Assembly (NCBI RefSeq): GCF_910592395.1
Contig: NC_088316.1
Coordinates: 2,790,001-2,854,000 of the forward strand
DNA length: 64,000 nt
From: Lineus longissimus
Taxonomy: Eukaryota; Nemertea; Pilidiophora; Heteronemertea; Lineidae
Direction of reading: 5' to 3'
Shown here piece by piece: positions 62,629 through 64,000 of this stretch. The first letter of the stretch is position 1; every line of letters begins with the position of its first letter. Both the position numbers and the translations under genes were made by a program. Under the pieces are notes generated by a model that did not search any database, had not been told where the DNA came from, and worked only from the letters and a program-made list of their open reading frames with translations.

Positions 62629-63999
62629 TTAGGGATTTTTATTTTTTAAATTAGCTGCACATTTTCTCGTGTAATTCTGCACTGCAAGCAAAACCGGCTT
62701 CACGTTTCCTGCCGCAGAATCAATCTCTATCACACTGTCTACAAGTTTTTTCAAACCAGTCATCCGCATTAGCCTACTTTGTGCATCGGCTACATTGGTG
62801 GAGACGTCTATGACATCACTACCAAGTTCTGGAACGTTGAGTCCGACAGGGAATAGAAAAGGCCCCTTCATCCAAGGGACGACGTATTTCACACTTTTTT
62901 TGAATTCACTACCCATTTGAATGACGTCACTAACATATACAATCCGCCATGGGTTGATTTTCAACAAAACGATATGAGCATAGATGTGTCCGTTAAGATG
63001 CGTGGAATGAACGAGACCAAGATAATAGTTATCCTTATATTGCTCAAATTGCGTACCTCCTCTTAAAGTATCCGCACGACTGTTAAAAGTTTTCGCGTTC
63101 GGATCAACACCGTCATCAACATAAATAGTCTTGCAGTCGGAGATAATTTCGCATTTTATTATCCTGAGTGGGTCCATGGTGTACACAAAATGTAAAACGC
63201 CGCCGACATCAAGGGGACCCCAGTTTTTCTCATTGGCCCGTTGGGCCTTGCCATCCAGCGTAGGCCTGGCCAGTTCATTGGTCTGCATATCGTAAATATA
63301 CGCATTTAGTGCTTTGGCGACTGTAAATGTCTTTGTCCGCATGTAAAAGATCAGGAAGACCTTTTCCCCAACGGTTACTAGTCTTGGATCAACGGGACCC
63401 GTCCTCACATCTCCCTCGACTTTGAGTGGAACTGGAATTCCCAACAGGCGCCCACTAGCGAGCGGTTTCATAAACTGATCATAAGTCTGTGCATACAAAA
63501 AGTTGTTCTGAAACAAATTTAACTTCGGTTTTTTTCTCAAACCGGGGACCTCACCCAGCAACCAAGTTCTGACAACTGCATAAAATTTGCCCTTGCACCA
63601 GGTAAACGCGGGTGCTGTCGCAAAGATATTATCAGCCTCGCCATTGACGAACGGGATCATGCCACGTGCATTGCTTTTCACCTCCTCCGCGAATGAATAA
63701 ATGAAACTGGTCGAAATGTTACTGCTAATGTCTTGAGTTTGTTGAGAAAAAACGCGACCTTTCAGCGAGAACTCGAAAGGGCGAGTCTTTTCATCGACGA
63801 TTATTTTTCTTGAAGTAGAATACTGGTACTTTTCTGACGCCAATGGTTGCTGCTCAATAAAGTCTTTGATAGCTATTTTCTCAATGTTGTCTTTGGTGGC
63901 GAATGTCTCATCGGGCGGCAAATGGTCCTGATAACCCGCTCCAGCTGTGGACTTGTGGAATGCATGATATTTCATCGGAACTCCCCTGTCCACTTCTTG
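62629..63999 (-). CDS. Beta-propeller protein, GH130/beta-mannosyltransferase-like (5' end outside window)
   Basis: At least 454 residues; the frame is still open at the window edge, so the true start or an upstream exon is missing. Numbering from 63993: GPVDPRLVTVGEKVFLIFY (199-217), EKNWGPLDVGGVLHFVYTMD (255-274) and LRGGTQFEQYKDNYYLGLVH (310-329). A DPR motif, an EKNW motif and a RGGTQ block in successive blades recall the five-bladed propellers of mannoside phosphorylases and fungal or trypanosome beta-mannosyltransferases. A sugar-active role is therefore likely but not shown. No membrane segment is seen in the visible part. The Ile/Val-rich C-terminus ends KNKNP. Confidence 0.65.
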   Translation of the reverse strand, partial: QEVDRGVPMKYHAFHKSTAGAGYQDHLPPDETFATKDNIEKIAIKDFIEQQPLASEKYQYSTSRKIIVDEKTRPFEFSLKGRVFSQQTQDISSNISTSFIYSFAEEVKSNARGMIPFVNGEADNIFATAPAFTWCKGKFYAVVRTWLLGEVPGLRKKPKLNLFQNNFLYAQTYDQFMKPLASGRLLGIPVPLKVEGDVRTGPVDPRLVTVGEKVFLIFYMRTKTFTVAKALNAYIYDMQTNELARPTLDGKAQRANEKNWGPLDVGGVLHFVYTMDPLRIIKCEIISDCKTIYVDDGVDPNAKTFNSRADTLRGGTQFEQYKDNYYLGLVHSTHLNGHIYAHIVLLKINPWRIVYVSDVIQMGSEFKKSVKYVVPWMKGPFLFPVGLNVPELGSDVIDVSTNVADAQSRLMRMTGLKKLVDSVIEIDSAAGNVKPVLLAVQNYTRKCAANLKNKNP

Positions 64000-64000
64000 C

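Overview
This is a gene-poor, repeat-rich window of animal nuclear DNA. The genes have spliced exons with GT-AG introns, and the flanks hold LINEs, tRNA-derived SINEs and many short inverted-repeat elements. A mollusc-type paramyosin, a GRL101-type LDLa/LRR receptor with lectin domains and a TRIM-NHL gene point to a marine invertebrate, most likely a lophotrochozoan. That placement is inferred from gene content; the species cannot be read from the sequence.

Layout. (1) 1.3-5.2 kb, + strand: a TRIM-NHL protein (RING, B-box, coiled coil, filamin, NHL). I model a TATA/Inr promoter, a small first coding exon and one large second exon. (2) 5.2-17.3 kb: no convincing gene; MITEs, LINE 3' ends and local duplications. 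(3) 17.4-18.6 kb, - strand: a three-exon PGRMC-type cytochrome b5 protein. (4) 18.8-19.9 kb: a 1.1 kb foldback element. (5) 21.1-24.4 kb, + strand: a three-exon Gal3ST-family Golgi sulfotransferase. (6) 24.4-28.2 kb: intergenic, with two clear inverted-repeat elements. (7) 28.3-49.8 kb, - strand: a paramyosin gene resolved into 15 exon positions (858 residues) with a TATA promoter. It has two alternative 87-bp versions of exon 3 and a 20-copy, 50-bp minisatellite that repeats the end of exon 10 together with its splice donor. (8) 49.8-53 kb: intergenic, with weak coding remnants. (9) 53.0-57.5 kb, - strand: a large receptor with C-type lectin domains, LDLa and LRR repeats and seven membrane segments, in two coding exons. 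(10) 58.3-60.3 kb: one LINE fragment inserted into another, with an 11-bp target-site duplication. (11) 60.7-61.3 kb: an inverted-repeat element carrying a second repeat inside it. (12) 62.6-64.0 kb, - strand: the 3' part of a beta-propeller, GH130/beta-mannosyltransferase-like protein that runs off the window.

The genes do not form a pathway; they are independent neighbours. The most notable signals are the paired paramyosin exons (probably mutually exclusive) and two independent local duplications that copy a 5' splice site (paramyosin exon 10 and PGRMC exon 1). All exon joins were worked out by eye from splice motifs, reading frame and family knowledge.
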